Made by a program: the position numbers and the translations under genes
The notes under the pieces: model-generated
Seen by the model: the letters and a program-made list of their open reading frames with translations, nothing else
Databases searched by the model: none
What the model was told of the DNA's origin: nothing
Assembly (NCBI GenBank): GCA_016933275.1
Contig: JAFGBI010000256.1
Location: 1 to 60,857, forward strand
Direction of reading: 5' to 3'
DNA: 60,857 nt
Source of the DNA: Polyangiaceae bacterium
GTDB taxonomy: Bacteria > Myxococcota_A > Polyangia > Polyangiales > Polyangiaceae
Shown: piece after piece, positions 34,137-46,112 of the stretch
Layout of the letters: each line of letters begins with the position of its first letter
Position numbering within the stretch: position 1 is the first letter of the stretch

Positions 34137-35075
34137 TCACGCCGGCTCCATCCCCCGCCCTCCGGTGAGGGGAATCGCACCAGGTTCGTCGACCCGGACT
34201 CCCATGTCGGCGCCGGTCTCGCCGGCTGCCTCGTCCGTGGGGCCCTGACCCTCCTCTGACCGTGTCTGTGGTCGAGGCAGCGCCTCGAGGAAGAGCGCGG
34301 CCAGCGGCGGTACGGTGAGACGAAGCGAGACGGGACGACCGTGCCAAGGCACGGGGACGGCGTCGACAGCGCCGAAATTGCCGACCCCGCTACCGCCAAA
34401 CTCGCGGGCGTCCGTGTTCAAGATCTCCCGCCAGGTCCCCAGGCGATCGACGCCGACCTGGTAGGCTTCGCGCACGATGGGGGTGAAGTCTAGCACCACG
34501 AGGACACAGCTGTCGCCTCGCCCGCGCCGGAGGAAGGTGAGCATGCTCGCCTCGGAGTCGTTGGCGTCGATCCACTCGAAACCCGCCGGATCGGTGTCGA
34601 GCTCCGAGAGCGCGGGCTGCTCACGGTAGACGCGATTGAGCTGCGTGATGGCCTTCATCACGCCCTGGTGCGGAGGCTCCTCGAGGAGGTGCCACTCGAG
34701 GCTCGCGTCGTGGTTCCACTCTGCCCGCTGGCCGAACTCCGCGCCCATGAAGAGCAGCTTCTCTACTGTGAGCGCGTACATGGACGCGTAGAGCAGGCGG
34801 AGGTTGGCGAGCTTCCGCCACTCGTCGCCCGCCATCTTCCCGAGCAGAGAGCCCTTGCCCTGAGCCACCTCGTCGTGTGAGAGTGGCAAGACGAAATCCT
34901 CGTTGAGGGCATAGAGCCCGCGGAACGTGAGCGCGTGGTGGTGGTACTTCCGGTGGATGGGATCGTGGCAGAAGTATCCGAGCGCATCGTGCATCCAGCC
35001 CATGTCCCACTTGAAGCCAAAGCCGAGCCCACCCAGGTAGTTCGGGCGGGAGACCATCGGCCAGGCTGTGCTCGC
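34137..35075 (-). pseudogene. glgB: 3' fragment of glycogen branching enzyme
   Basis: The last ~310 residues of a GlgB-type enzyme, starting at [20 protein letters not shown] and including [18 protein letters not shown] and [18 protein letters not shown]. In intact GlgB the nucleophilic Asp and acid/base Glu lie just upstream of this point and are absent here; only the SHDE Asp remains. There is no start codon of its own at the break. The frame is open through the fragment and ends normally, so the loss is a 5' deletion that joins it to the glgE tail at ~35075-35086. Confidence 0.85.
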
Positions 35076-35085
35076 CGCGCACGTG

Positions 35086-35610
35086 GCGCCGAACGCGAAA
35101 CACGTGCACGGGCAATTCGGTAGGATCGAGGCGGACATAGTCGCGCGCGACCCGCCACTGGTGGCGCACGTCACGGAGCAGATTGTGAACCTGAAACTCG
35201 CGGTTCGGATCGATGCCCAGGGCGTCGAGATCCAGGGTGATCCAGCCCTGCTGCGGGTTGTAGTAGTCGAGGTTGGCGACCACGATGACGACGTCCATGG
35301 CGTCCTCGGTCCGCTTGCTGAAGCCGAAGAGCAGCTCGTTGTCCACGGCATGAAACGCGAGGTGCGCGTTGGCCTGCAGCGCCGGGTTCGCCCGGCGGAT
35401 GCGGTTGAGCCGAGCGATGAGCCAGCGCAGGCTATCGGGTCTCTCGAGGTCCCAGTGCCGGAGCTGGTACTTCTCGTTGTCGGCGAACTCCCCCGACCCA
35501 GACCGCGCCTGGTGCTCCATCAGCTCGAAGGCGGGACCGTAGATGCCGCAATTGCTCGAGAGCGTCGCGGCCAAGGTGGCGCGGACCACGAACGCGGGGC
35601 ACCCACCGTG
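35086..35610 (-). pseudogene. glgE: 3' fragment of maltosyltransferase GlgE
   Basis: About 175 residues matching the C-terminus of alpha-1,4-glucan:maltose-1-phosphate maltosyltransferase: [63 protein letters not shown] and the end HVFRVRR. All catalytic residues lie in the missing N-terminal ~500 residues. GlgE's natural end is reached, but the stop is gone and the sequence runs straight into the glgB fragment in a different frame. Confidence 0.82.
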
Positions 35611-35788
35611 CTTTGGGCGGTCAGGAAGAAGAAGCAACCCCTCCCACCGAGAGCCGAGCGAGGTTTCTGTCCGATCCTCGCCCCGACCGGGGCGGGACGA
35701 CGCCACGCCGATCGCGCTCCTTCCCCGCGAGGTCGGCGGCAGCGAGTCCAGCCACGCCCCGTCGTTGAGCGGCCCTCCGTGGAGTGAT

Positions 35789-36814
35789 ATGAGTCCTAAC
35801 CGCGAGGCGAGTATGCTCCCTACCCTCCCCGGGCTTCCCTATCCGCTAGGGGCCACGCCCGATCCTTCGGGCACCAATTTCAGCCTCTGTTCGGAGGATG
35901 CGACCGCTGTCGAGCTCTGCCTCTTCGACGCCGAGGATCGGGAGGTCCGGATCGAAATCCACGATCGGACCGCGTTCATCTGGCACGTCTACGTTCCCGG
36001 AATCGCCCCCGGGGCAAGGTACGGCTACCGGGTACATGGCCCCTACGAGCCGAGCCGCGGACTCCGCTTCAACCCGAAGGTCGTACTGCTCGACCCGTAT
36101 GCGAGGGCCACGAACGGGCTGGAGCGGTGGCAGCGCGGGTGCTTCGGCTACGACGTCGCCGATACGCAGGCGGATCTCGTGCGAGGCAATACCGAGCAGC
36201 TCGGCGTGCGGCGCGGCGTCGTCGCGGATGATGGGTTCGACTGGGAAAACGACGGGCCGCCCAGGATTCCGCTGAGCCAGACCGTGATCTACGAGACCCA
36301 CGTGCGCGGGCTCACGATGCTCCACCCCGCGGTCCCTCCGGCACTGAGGGGCACGTATTCGGGCGGCGCCCACCCCGCGGTCCTTCGTCACCTCCAGGAC
36401 TTGGGCGTGACGGCGATCGAGCTCATGCCCGTCCATGCGTTCGTGGACGAGAAGCACCTCGTTGACCGCAACCTACGGAACGACTGGGGCTACAGCACCA
36501 TCGGCTTCTTCGCGCCCGACTCCCGCTATCGAAGCGGCACCGAGGTCGGCGACGAGGTGCGCGAGTTCAAGCAGATGGTCAAGGCGCTCCACCGTGCCGG
36601 CATCGAGGTGATCCTCGACGTGGTGTACAACCACACCGCCGAAGGAAACCACCTCGGGCCGACGCTCAGCTTGCGCGGCATCGACAACCGCGTCTACTAT
36701 CGTTTGGTTGCTCAGCAGCCCCGCTACTACTTCGACTACACCGGTACAAGAAACACCCTGAACGTCTGGCATCCGCAGGTGCTGTCCCTGATCATGGACT
36801 CGCTCCGGTACTGG
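35789..36814 (+). pseudogene. glgX: 5' fragment of glycogen debranching enzyme GlgX
   Basis: About 342 residues from an ATG with GGAG upstream. The N-terminal carbohydrate-binding region is intact ([39 protein letters not shown]), then the start of the amylase barrel ([39 protein letters not shown]). Homology stops at LIMDSLRYW, just before the segment with the catalytic Asp, and the frame ends 7 codons later at 36835. All three catalytic residues are missing. It is fused at ~36815 to treY in another frame. It is divergent from the glgE/glgB remnants. Confidence 0.85.
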
Positions 36815-36815
36815 C

Positions 36816-38283
<1,468 letters not shown>

Positions 38284-38287
<4 letters not shown>

Positions 38288-40080
38288 GGAGCCGCGACCC
38301 GACAGGTGGGCTTCTCGGGCCGCGGGTCGTGCCAGGAGGCACCCGGTTCGGTGCCTACTCCACCACCGCGAAGCGGTGTGAGGTCCGCCTCTACGATGCT
38401 TTGGGGGTCGTGCAGGGCACCCATCCGATGAAGAGTCAGGGCTCGGGATTCTTCCTCCGCGAGCTCGAGGGCGTGCGGGGGGGACAACGATACCAGTTCG
38501 TCCTCGACGGGCGCGAGGTGCCCGACCCCTACGCCCGCTTCCTGCCGGACGGCGTCGACGGTCCGGCGATGGTCGTATCGTCAACGTATGCCTGGCAGAC
38601 GTCGGGCGGCCCCTCGCGGCCGCTCGCCGAGCAGGTGGTCTACGAGCTGCACGTCGGGACCTTCACCGCGGAGGGGACCTACGCGGCGGCGCGCGCCAGG
38701 CTCCCAGATCTGGCGGCGCTCGGGATCACGACCCTCGAGCTGATGCCGGTCTCCACGTTCGCCGGGGAGCGCGGTTGGGGATACGATGGCGTGGCTCACT
38801 TCGCGCCCTTCGCCCCCTACGGGCACCCGGACGAGCTTCGCCGCTTCGTGGATGAAGCACACCGAGTCGGGATCGCGGTGTGGCTCGATGTGGTCTATAA
38901 CCACTTCGGACCCGCGGGAAACTACCTGGCGGCGTTCAGCGACCGGTACCTGACGCGCGATTTCGTGACGCCCTGGGGTGAGGCACCGGACTTCCGCCAG
39001 GATCCGATGCGACGATACGTCATCGACAACGCGCGTTACTGGATCGAGGAATTCCGCTTTGACGGGCTGCGGCTGGACGCCACCCACGCGATCCACGATC
39101 CGTCTCCGGTACACATCCTCCGAGACCTCGGCGAGGTCGTGCGGAGGGCAGCCCCGGGGACCGTCCTCGTGGCGGAAGACGGTCGGAACGATCCCGCTCT
39201 GATCACCGAGCTCGGCTGTAGTGGAGTATGGGCGGACGATTTCCACCACCACGTGCGAGTGACGCTCACTGGGGAACGGGAGGGCTACTACGCAGCCTAC
39301 GAGCCTGGGGTCGCCGAGCTGGCTCGGGTCATCGAACGGGGCTTCTCCTACGAGGGGCAGCGCTACCCGCCGACCGGGATGCCACGTGGATATCCCGCGG
39401 AATCCCTCGACGCCGAGCACTTCTTCTACTGCATCCAAAACCACGACCAGATCGGCAATCGTGCTCTCGGGTCTCGGTTGTGCCACGATGTCGGCGAGGA
39501 CGCCTACTGCCTCGCGTCGGCGCTCCTGCTCTTCCTGCCCATGACCCCCCTTCTGTTCATGGGCCAGGAATGGGCGGCTTCGTCGCCATTCCTCTACTTC
39601 ACCGATCACGAGGCCCACCTCGGCGAGCTGGTCACCCAGGGAAGGCGCCGAGAGTTCTCGGCCTTCGCTGCCTTCACCGATCCCGCCCAACGGGACCTCA
39701 TCCCCGATCCTCAAGCGCTCGCGACCTTCGAGCGCTCGAGGCTCGCCTGGGACGAGCGCGGGCGGGAGCCACACCGTCGCGTGCTCGCGCTCTACCAGGC
39801 GCTGCTGGCGCTGCGGAGGGATGACCCGGTGTTTCGGCAGACCCAGAGCCGGCGGTCGCTGCGAGTGTCCACTCAGGGAGAGGTCTTGGTCGTTGAACGA
39901 CGGCCAGTCGAAGGCCACGAGTCTCGAATACTGGTGGCGAATTTCGGTCCGACTCCGGCCGCGCTTCAGGAGGTGCCAGCCGTTCCCGAGCGATGGGAGT
40001 CCGTGCTCGCCACGCGATCCCTGGCCGAAGCGCGCGTACCGCCGGCCAGCGCGGCAATCCTGGCCTGCCGATGCGAGTGA
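38284..40080 (+). CDS. treZ: malto-oligosyltrehalose trehalohydrolase
   Basis: A 598-residue GH13 enzyme, full length for the family. It releases trehalose from maltooligosyl trehalose made by TreY. N-terminal beta domain, then the barrel: VVYELHVGTFTAEGT, GITTLELMPV, VWLDVVYNHFGP, FDGLRLDATHAI (nucleophile Asp), VLVAEDGRND (acid/base Glu) and FYCIQNHDQIGNRA (third Asp). The GTG start overlaps the treY stop (GTGA). With treY broken, its substrate must come from elsewhere in the genome or it is on its way to loss. Confidence 0.9.
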
Positions 40081-40112
40081 TCTACCAGCGGGGTTGGCAG
40101 GGAAGGGACCTG

Positions 40113-42761
40113 GTGAGCGTGACGCGAGAGGGAGCTGGTGGCCGGCCGCGATCGACGAACTGGTGGCGGGGAACCGCGACCTGTCTCTTCCTGCTACTCC
40201 TCGGATCGGCAGCGCTCGCGCAACCGACCGGTTCGGCGGGGCCGGTCGTTCCGGAGAGCACGCCCGCCTCCGCGACCGCGACCACAGATGGGTCGGCTGC
40301 CCCGCGACCATCGCCCGCGATGTCCCTGAGTCCGCCAGAGGCCGTCGTACCTTCGGTCTCGCCTCGACCTGCAGCCGACCTAGCTCCGGAGGACGCGCCA
40401 CCCGCCGCTGCCCCGGTGGAGCTCGAACCACGCGCGGCCGCCAGGGGAGCTTCGGCGTTGCTGCGCACGTCGAGCGTCACCTTGCCCGAGCTCGAGCGCC
40501 TGGAGGGGCGAGCCGCGCTCCCGGACGAGCTGCGTGAACTCGAGCGCGAACTGCCGCGCTTGTCCCGAGAGATCCAGCGGACAACGGAGCACGCGCGCAG
40601 CGAGATCCGCGAGGCCACCCGCTGGTTCGACGCGGTTGACATCGAGTACGGGATCCGCGTGCGGTCCGCGCGCCTCACTACGGAGAAGCGGCGCATCGAT
40701 GCGCACGTGGCAAGGGCCGCCGACGCCGCACGGCAAGTGGAAGCCGTGCTGGCCGAAGCCGAACGCGCCTCCGAGGAGGCGATGACCCTCCAAATGGACA
40801 GTAAGGTCCGCGCCGAGCTGCGCCGCATCGTCGCCGAGGCCAAGCTCACCCGTCTTAGCATCCGCCGCGCCGAGGCCTCCACCCTACGCCTGCAGGCGGC
40901 GTACGGGAATGCCATCGAGGAGCTCGACCAGGTGCTCGAATCCGCCGCTTCGGAGGGTCCGAGCCTGAGTCGCGATCTGATGCGACGAGGGCCAAGCCCG
41001 TTCCAGACGCTCTCGGCGCTTCGCACCGGACCCACCCTGCGTGAGGCAGCGCTCGCTGCTGCTGCGGAGCACGTCGGTAGCCTGGCGGCCTTCCTGCGAT
41101 CGTCGGGGCAGCGGGTATTCGGCCAGGTGTGCAGCGGCCTCGCTGTACTGCTCGCGCTGCGCTGGCTGCGGACAAGGGCGCGACGACAGCCGGAGCGAAG
41201 TGTCCGCGCGGATCGCGGTGATCCGCTCCTCCACCCGCTCGCAGCGGCCGTCCTCGTGACGACAACCGCGTCGAGCCTGATCCACGCTGAGTATCCCGCC
41301 GCAGCCGTGGTCCTCGCCGCCGCCGTCACTGCGCTGTCGGGGTTGCGTCTGACGAGGGGGGGCGATCCCGGGCTCGGCCGCTGGCAGCGTCTGGTGTTCT
41401 ATGTCCTGCTGCTCTTGGAGGTCTGCCGTCTCCTCGTCTTCGATCGGCTCGAAGCGGGGAACCTCCTGCTCCTCGCCGAGGGAACGCTCGGGGGCGCGGC
41501 GGTGGCCTGGGCGCTGCGTTCGGAGCGCCGCCAAATCCCCGGTCGCCTCGGCATGGGGTCCCGCGTTCGGTGGCTGGTCGCAAGCGGTTGGGTCGCGGCG
41601 TTCGGGGTCGGCGTGGTCGTGCTCGCGGCCGGCCTGGTCCACACGGGCACCACGCTCATCTCCGGGGCAACGACCTCCCTCCTCGCAGCCGTGGTCTGGG
41701 ACGCAATGTATCGCGTGCTGGTCGGCGTGACCCGCGTCGTGGCAGAGGACCCCGCGCGCCAACAGTCCGCGCGCTCGATCGCCCGCGCGAGCTGGGTGGC
41801 TCAGCGCCTGAGGATTGCGATAGCGGCGACGTTCGCGTATTTCTGGCTGAAAGACACGCTCCGCAGCCTCACCCTCTGGGAGCCCACCGTCCAGGTCGCG
41901 AAGGCAGCCTTCGCATTCTCCGCCGAAATCGGTTCGATCAAGCTCTCGGTGGGCAGCCTGGCCACCCTCGTCGTCGGTGTCTTTCTCGCCGTCTACCTGG
42001 CCAAGGCCGTGCGATCCGTGCTCGACGAGGACGTCCTCTCCCGCACGACCTTGGTGAAGGGGACGCGGGCGGCGACAAGCGCATCGGCATACTATGGTGT
42101 GCTCGTCTGCGGCGTGTTTCTCTCCGTCGGCGCGGCTGGCGTGGAGCTCGAGAAGCTCACGATCATCGCGGGTGCGCTGGGAGTCGGGATCGGCTTCGGG
42201 TTGCAGAACATCGTCCAGAACTTCGTGGCAGGGCTGATCCTGGTCTTCGGACGACCGGTGAACGTGGACGACCGGATCCAGATCGGTGAGCTGGTCGGGA
42301 TCGTCCGCCAGATCGGCTTCCGGGCCAGCACCATCCGCACCTTCCAGGGCGCTGATGTGATCGTCCCGAATTCCGACCTCATCAGCACCCAGGTGATCAA
42401 TTGGACCCTGTCCGATCCGGACCGTCGCTTGGACATCGACGTCGGGGTAGCCTACGGAACCGATCCCGGGCAGGTGCTGGACCTGCTCCTCATGGTGGCC
42501 CGCAGCAACCCGAGCGTGGTCGCAGACCCAGCACCGGAAGCGCTCTTCTTGGCCCACGGCGAAAGCTCCCTCGACTTCCAGCTCCGCGTCTGGACCAGAG
42601 ACGTCCAGCGCTGGCCCAACGTGAAGAGCGACCTCACGGTGGCCGTCAATCGCGCGCTCAGGAGCGCCAACATCGAGATCCCATTTCCGCAGCGGGATCT
42701 CCACCTCCGGAGCGTGTCCGGCGCATCCCTACAGGCCCTCCGCGACCTCCCCCCCAAATGA
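40113..42761 (+). CDS. Large MscK-like mechanosensitive channel
   Basis: An 882-residue protein. The GTG at 40113 has GGAAGGGA upstream and yields a normal signal peptide (LFLLLLGSAALAQ); an ATG at 40071 is an alternative. Residues ~30-110 are Pro/Ala/Ser-rich, ~125-300 are long charged helices (probable coiled coil in the periplasm), then about ten membrane segments to ~residue 720. The MscS core follows: IIAGALGVGIGFGLQNIVQN, FGRPVNVDDRIQIGELVG, TIRTFQGADVIVPNSDLIS. Layout matches MscK/MscM. It follows treZ closely and overlaps the K+ channel gene. Confidence 0.85.
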   Translation: MSVTREGAGGRPRSTNWWRGTATCLFLLLLGSAALAQPTGSAGPVVPESTPASATATTDGSAAPRPSPAMSLSPPEAVVPSVSPRPAADLAPEDAPPAAAPVELEPRAAARGASALLRTSSVTLPELERLEGRAALPDELRELERELPRLSREIQRTTEHARSEIREATRWFDAVDIEYGIRVRSARLTTEKRRIDAHVARAADAARQVEAVLAEAERASEEAMTLQMDSKVRAELRRIVAEAKLTRLSIRRAEASTLRLQAAYGNAIEELDQVLESAASEGPSLSRDLMRRGPSPFQTLSALRTGPTLREAALAAAAEHVGSLAAFLRSSGQRVFGQVCSGLAVLLALRWLRTRARRQPERSVRADRGDPLLHPLAAAVLVTTTASSLIHAEYPAAAVVLAAAVTALSGLRLTRGGDPGLGRWQRLVFYVLLLLEVCRLLVFDRLEAGNLLLLAEGTLGGAAVAWALRSERRQIPGRLGMGSRVRWLVASGWVAAFGVGVVVLAAGLVHTGTTLISGATTSLLAAVVWDAMYRVLVGVTRVVAEDPARQQSARSIARASWVAQRLRIAIAATFAYFWLKDTLRSLTLWEPTVQVAKAAFAFSAEIGSIKLSVGSLATLVVGVFLAVYLAKAVRSVLDEDVLSRTTLVKGTRAATSASAYYGVLVCGVFLSVGAAGVELEKLTIIAGALGVGIGFGLQNIVQNFVAGLILVFGRPVNVDDRIQIGELVGIVRQIGFRASTIRTFQGADVIVPNSDLISTQVINWTLSDPDRRLDIDVGVAYGTDPGQVLDLLLMVARSNPSVVADPAPEALFLAHGESSLDFQLRVWTRDVQRWPNVKSDLTVAVNRALRSANIEIPFPQRDLHLRSVSGASLQALRDLPPK

Positions 42762-43669
42762 CGCGTCGCGCGTTCGTGCCGCCCCACGTCGTGGCGCCCC
42801 GCTCCCCCACTTCGAGACCGACCATGGCCAGCCCGGATCCCACCTCGCTCCGCCACCGGCTCTACGTCATCATTTTCGAGCACGACACGCCCGCGGGACG
42901 TTGGTTCGACGTCGGTTTGCTCTGGGCGGTCGTGCTGAGCGTATCGGTGGTGGTGATCGAGAGCGTGGACGAGGTTCGACGCGCCCTCGGAGGATCGCTG
43001 CAGCTCGCCGAGTGGCTGTTCACGCTCATCTTCACCATCGAGTATTCGCTGAGGCTCTACTCGGCCCCCAGCCGCTCGCGGTACGCGGTCTCGTTCTTCG
43101 GAATGGTCGATCTGCTGGCCATCGTACCCACGTACGCGAGTGTCTTCGTGCCCGGCACCCAGTCGTTGCTGGTGGTGCGCGTCTTGCGGCTCCTGCGCGT
43201 CTTCCGTGTGCTCAAGCTGGTAAGCTTTCGCGGCGAGGCGGATGCGCTGGTGGCGGCGATCCGCGCCAGCATGCCAAAGGTCACGGTCTTTCTCTTCGCG
43301 GTGCTGTCGGCGGTCATCATCGTCGGGGCGTCGATGTACCTCGTCGAGGGTCCATCACATGGATTCACGAGCATCCCCCGGGCCATGTACTGGGCGATCG
43401 TAACGCTTACCACGGTGGGCTTCGGCGACATCACGCCTCAGACGCCGGTGGGGCAGCTTCTGGCTTCGGCCCTCATGATCCTGGGCTACGGGATCATCGC
43501 CGTCCCAACCGGGATCGTCTCTGCCGAGATGGCGCGAGCGACCGGCCGCGGTAACTGCCCACGTTGCACCGCGCCGGGACACCAACCCGACGCCAGCTTC
43601 TGCCGCCGGTGCGGCGCCCGCCTCTCCGACCTCGATCTCCCGGTGCCGCCGTCCGAGGCGGGGCGCTGA
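42758..43669 (+). CDS. Voltage-gated-type potassium channel with C-terminal zinc ribbon
   Basis: A 303-residue channel subunit. Six membrane segments span residues ~45-265; S4 is Arg-rich (RVLRLLRVFRVLKL), and the pore loop contains TLTTVGFGD, the K+ selectivity filter. After S6 (GYGIIAVPTGIV) the cytoplasmic tail has a predicted zinc ribbon: CPRC and CRRC separated by ~16 residues. The ATG overlaps the MscK-like stop (ATGA), so channel and mechanosensitive protein are translated together. The zinc ribbon may sense zinc or redox state or bind a partner. Confidence 0.88.
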   Translation: MTRRAFVPPHVVAPRSPTSRPTMASPDPTSLRHRLYVIIFEHDTPAGRWFDVGLLWAVVLSVSVVVIESVDEVRRALGGSLQLAEWLFTLIFTIEYSLRLYSAPSRSRYAVSFFGMVDLLAIVPTYASVFVPGTQSLLVVRVLRLLRVFRVLKLVSFRGEADALVAAIRASMPKVTVFLFAVLSAVIIVGASMYLVEGPSHGFTSIPRAMYWAIVTLTTVGFGDITPQTPVGQLLASALMILGYGIIAVPTGIVSAEMARATGRGNCPRCTAPGHQPDASFCRRCGARLSDLDLPVPPSEAGR

Positions 43670-43880
43670 GCGCTCGACCGCCGCTCTCGGCCAGCGTCGC
43701 CGCATCCAGCGTCGGCGATGGCTCGTCGGGGAGGCATTCGTAGTAGAGGCCGCGCGCCCGAAACGCGATTGCGTCCTCGCGAACGCGCTCGTAGAGAGCT
43801 GCTCCCACCCCTCCCCGGCTCTCGGGATCCGCGGCGACGAAGTCTGAGCAGACTCCCCAGGTGTCGATCAGGGAGAACTC
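43670..43880 (-). pseudogene. C-terminal remnant of a GNAT-type acetyltransferase
   Basis: On the minus strand the text VCSDFVAADPESRGGVGAAL, YERVREDAIAFRARGLYYECLPDEPS resembles the acetyl-CoA-binding part of a GNAT domain (the GxGxAL-type turn and following helix and strand). It has no start and no complete domain, overlaps the end of the Usp gene and runs out at the K+ channel stop. It is a decayed fragment. Confidence 0.5.
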
Positions 43881-44752
43881 AACCGAACCGCCATCACGGA
43901 AGAGTCGACCGCCCTGAGGACCCGCTCGGCAACGCTCCCGAGGGCGAGCCGCGCCAGACCCGTGCGACCGCGCGTGCCAACCACCACCAGCTCTGCCTCG
44001 ATTTCGTCCGCCAAGGTGACGATCTCCGAAGCGGGCGAGCCCAGCCGCACAACCGCCTCGCCCTCGGCCCGAGCCCGCTGCAGGGCAGCCTCCAGGGTGG
44101 ACTGGAGAGCACGCCGCCCCTGCTCCTGCATTTCCGCGGTCGGCAGTGCCGGCAGCGCGCCCAGCATGCCCAGCGCGGGGAACGGTATCCCGAACGCGTA
44201 CTCGAGCACGGTGACCACGGTGAGCGGCACCCCGCGAAGCCTGGCTTCCTCGGCACCCGCGGCGATCGCGGGCAGGGATGGATCCGACAGGTCGGTGGCG
44301 ACCAGGACCCCGCGTGCCTTCGGCTTGGCGCGAGCGACCAGAACGGAGCAGTGCGCGTAGCGAACGACGCTCTCCGCCACGCTGCCGAGCATGGCCCGCG
44401 CCAGGCCGGTTCGGCCGTGGCTCCCGATGACGATGAGATCGGCATTCACGCTCTCGGCTCGGCGTACGATCTCTGCGTAGGTGGTGCCGTGGTCGACGTA
44501 GACCTCAGTGAGCTCGAGCCCCAGCTCCGCTCGAGCGTGCGCGACCAACGCGGCTCGCACCCGGCCGTCGTTGGCGTAGGATTCTCCAATCATGGCTGCG
44601 GACAGCTCAGGTATGGCCAGGGCCACGCCGGCTGGTCCGGGCAGCACATGACAGACTGCGAGGGTCCCCTCGACTTCGTGCGCCAGGGCACGCGCCTGGC
44701 GCAGCGCTTCGCGCGAGGAATCACCGAAATCCAACGGCACGAGGATCTTCAT
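43868..44752 (-). CDS. Tandem universal stress protein (two UspA domains)
   Basis: A 294-residue cytoplasmic protein with two UspA domains (~1-145, ~148-294). Each opens with a beta strand (KILVPLDFGDSS; GVLVATDLSDPS) and each contains the ATP-binding pattern Gx2Gx9G(S/T): GSHGRTGLARAMLGS and GTRGRTGLARLALGS. Both domains therefore look able to bind ATP. Such proteins are induced by starvation, redox or osmotic stress. It is convergent with the K+ channel gene. Confidence 0.9.
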   Translation of the reverse strand: MKILVPLDFGDSSREALRQARALAHEVEGTLAVCHVLPGPAGVALAIPELSAAMIGESYANDGRVRAALVAHARAELGLELTEVYVDHGTTYAEIVRRAESVNADLIVIGSHGRTGLARAMLGSVAESVVRYAHCSVLVARAKPKARGVLVATDLSDPSLPAIAAGAEEARLRGVPLTVVTVLEYAFGIPFPALGMLGALPALPTAEMQEQGRRALQSTLEAALQRARAEGEAVVRLGSPASEIVTLADEIEAELVVVGTRGRTGLARLALGSVAERVLRAVDSSVMAVRLSSP

Positions 44753-44867
44753 GCGCCGATCCTTGCAAACTGGCGTCCCGCGTCAACGCCCAAAGCGCCC
44801 GTTGGCCGCGACCGCGGAGGCCGACTCGCGCGGCACCACGCGGGGGCGCGCGTCGGTGCGCTCGTCT

Positions 44868-46079
44868 TCAGCGGGGAGGCTGCCTGCTCGAAGGATCGGC
44901 GCGGTGCAGCGGGACGCCCCGCGGCGGCGAGCCCTCGCGCGTCAGCGCACCGAGCTTCCCGGCCATCAGATCCGAGAGCGGGCGCGTGACCTCGACCTTG
45001 GCGAAGAGGATCTTGACCACCGCGCTGATGGGGGTGGCCAGGAACATCCCCGCGATGCCCCAGAGCATCCCGAAGAACACCAGGGCGATCAGCACCGTGA
45101 TCGGATGCAGATCGAGCGAGTCACCCATGATCTTTGGCTCCACCACGTTCCCGCTCACCGTCTGCACGATCCCCGGAAGGACGATCGCCAGAACCTTGAC
45201 GACGGGGGTAAGCTCCGGGTTGAGCAGCACGACGGGCAACGGCAGCAACGTCGCGGCAAGGGGACCCAGGTTGGGTATGAAGTTTAGCAGGAACGCGAGC
45301 ACGCCGAACACGAGGGCGAAGGGCACCCCGAGCGCCATCAGCACTAGCCCGTTGAGCAGCCCGGTCGCGATCGAGATGAGGATCTTCGCCACCGCGTAGC
45401 GTCCGATGCTGCGCTCGATCTCCCCCAGGATCCCCCGCTGGGGCGTGGCCGTGGAAGGTCCCTTGGACTTCCCGACCAGTAGGAAGAGCATGAAGATGAT
45501 GACCATGGCGCCATTCGATACCGCCTGCACCAAGCTGTCGAGCAGCGAGCCGAGCAACCCCACGAGGTACTGCTCCGCACCCGCGAGCGCCGACGCCTCG
45601 AGCCCCTGCGCATCGACACCAAGAGCATCGACCGGCAACGTCGCGACCGCACTCTGGTGGAGCTCCTCCAACTGCTCGAGATAAAGGGGCGACGACTGGG
45701 CGAACTGCCGGATGGCACTGGTGATCACGAGCGCGGCCGCACCCAACAGGATGATGCCCAGGACCAGCGTCGTGGCGAACGCCACCCAGCGCGGCAGGTG
45801 CAGGTGCTCCCGCTGCAGGTCGATCACCGGCAGAAGCGCGTAAGTGAGGAACACGGCCAAGTGGCGGCAGAAACCGCCCGATTCGAGGGCGGTATCGGAC
45901 CAAGAGTCTAGGACCGCCCGCCGGCTGCGGAGCACGGCAACGGCGCCGCACCGCTGGACCTCACTCGGTCTCGGACAGGAGCCGCGGGATCGGATCGAAG
46001 GGGGAGATCCGCTCGGACCCCTCCTGCTCCTTTTCAAGGTGAAGGTGACGCCCTGGTTGCGCAGCAGCAGCGTGGCCAA
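44868..46079 (-). CDS. AI-2E (PerM-type) family permease, 5' end degenerate
   Basis: Family homology covers ~330 residues from VFLTYALLPVID (~45855) to the end: the long extracytoplasmic loop, AVAKILISIATGLLNGLVLMALGVPFAL, LNFIPNLGPLAATLLP, and VVEPKIMGDSLDLHP followed by LIALVFFGMLWG. The first ~70 codons of the open frame are low-complexity and unlike the family, and the expected first membrane helix is missing. The gene either starts at an internal GTG near 45860 or is a 5'-truncated pseudogene. Family members export small molecules or act in Na+/H+ exchange; the name does not prove AI-2 transport. Confidence 0.6.
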   Translation of the reverse strand: MATLLLRNQGVTFTLKRSRRGPSGSPPSIRSRGSCPRPSEVQRCGAVAVLRSRRAVLDSWSDTALESGGFCRHLAVFLTYALLPVIDLQREHLHLPRWVAFATTLVLGIILLGAAALVITSAIRQFAQSSPLYLEQLEELHQSAVATLPVDALGVDAQGLEASALAGAEQYLVGLLGSLLDSLVQAVSNGAMVIIFMLFLLVGKSKGPSTATPQRGILGEIERSIGRYAVAKILISIATGLLNGLVLMALGVPFALVFGVLAFLLNFIPNLGPLAATLLPLPVVLLNPELTPVVKVLAIVLPGIVQTVSGNVVEPKIMGDSLDLHPITVLIALVFFGMLWGIAGMFLATPISAVVKILFAKVEVTRPLSDLMAGKLGALTREGSPPRGVPLHRADPSSRQPPR

Positions 46080-46112
46080 CCGCTGCCGCGGCTCGCACCC
46101 GGGCGCGACGGT

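Noticed and set aside
40884..42704. A 606-codon minus-strand frame opposite the MscK-like gene
   Set aside because: Asp/Glu/Arg/His-rich antisense text; membrane helices and the MscS domain support the plus strand.
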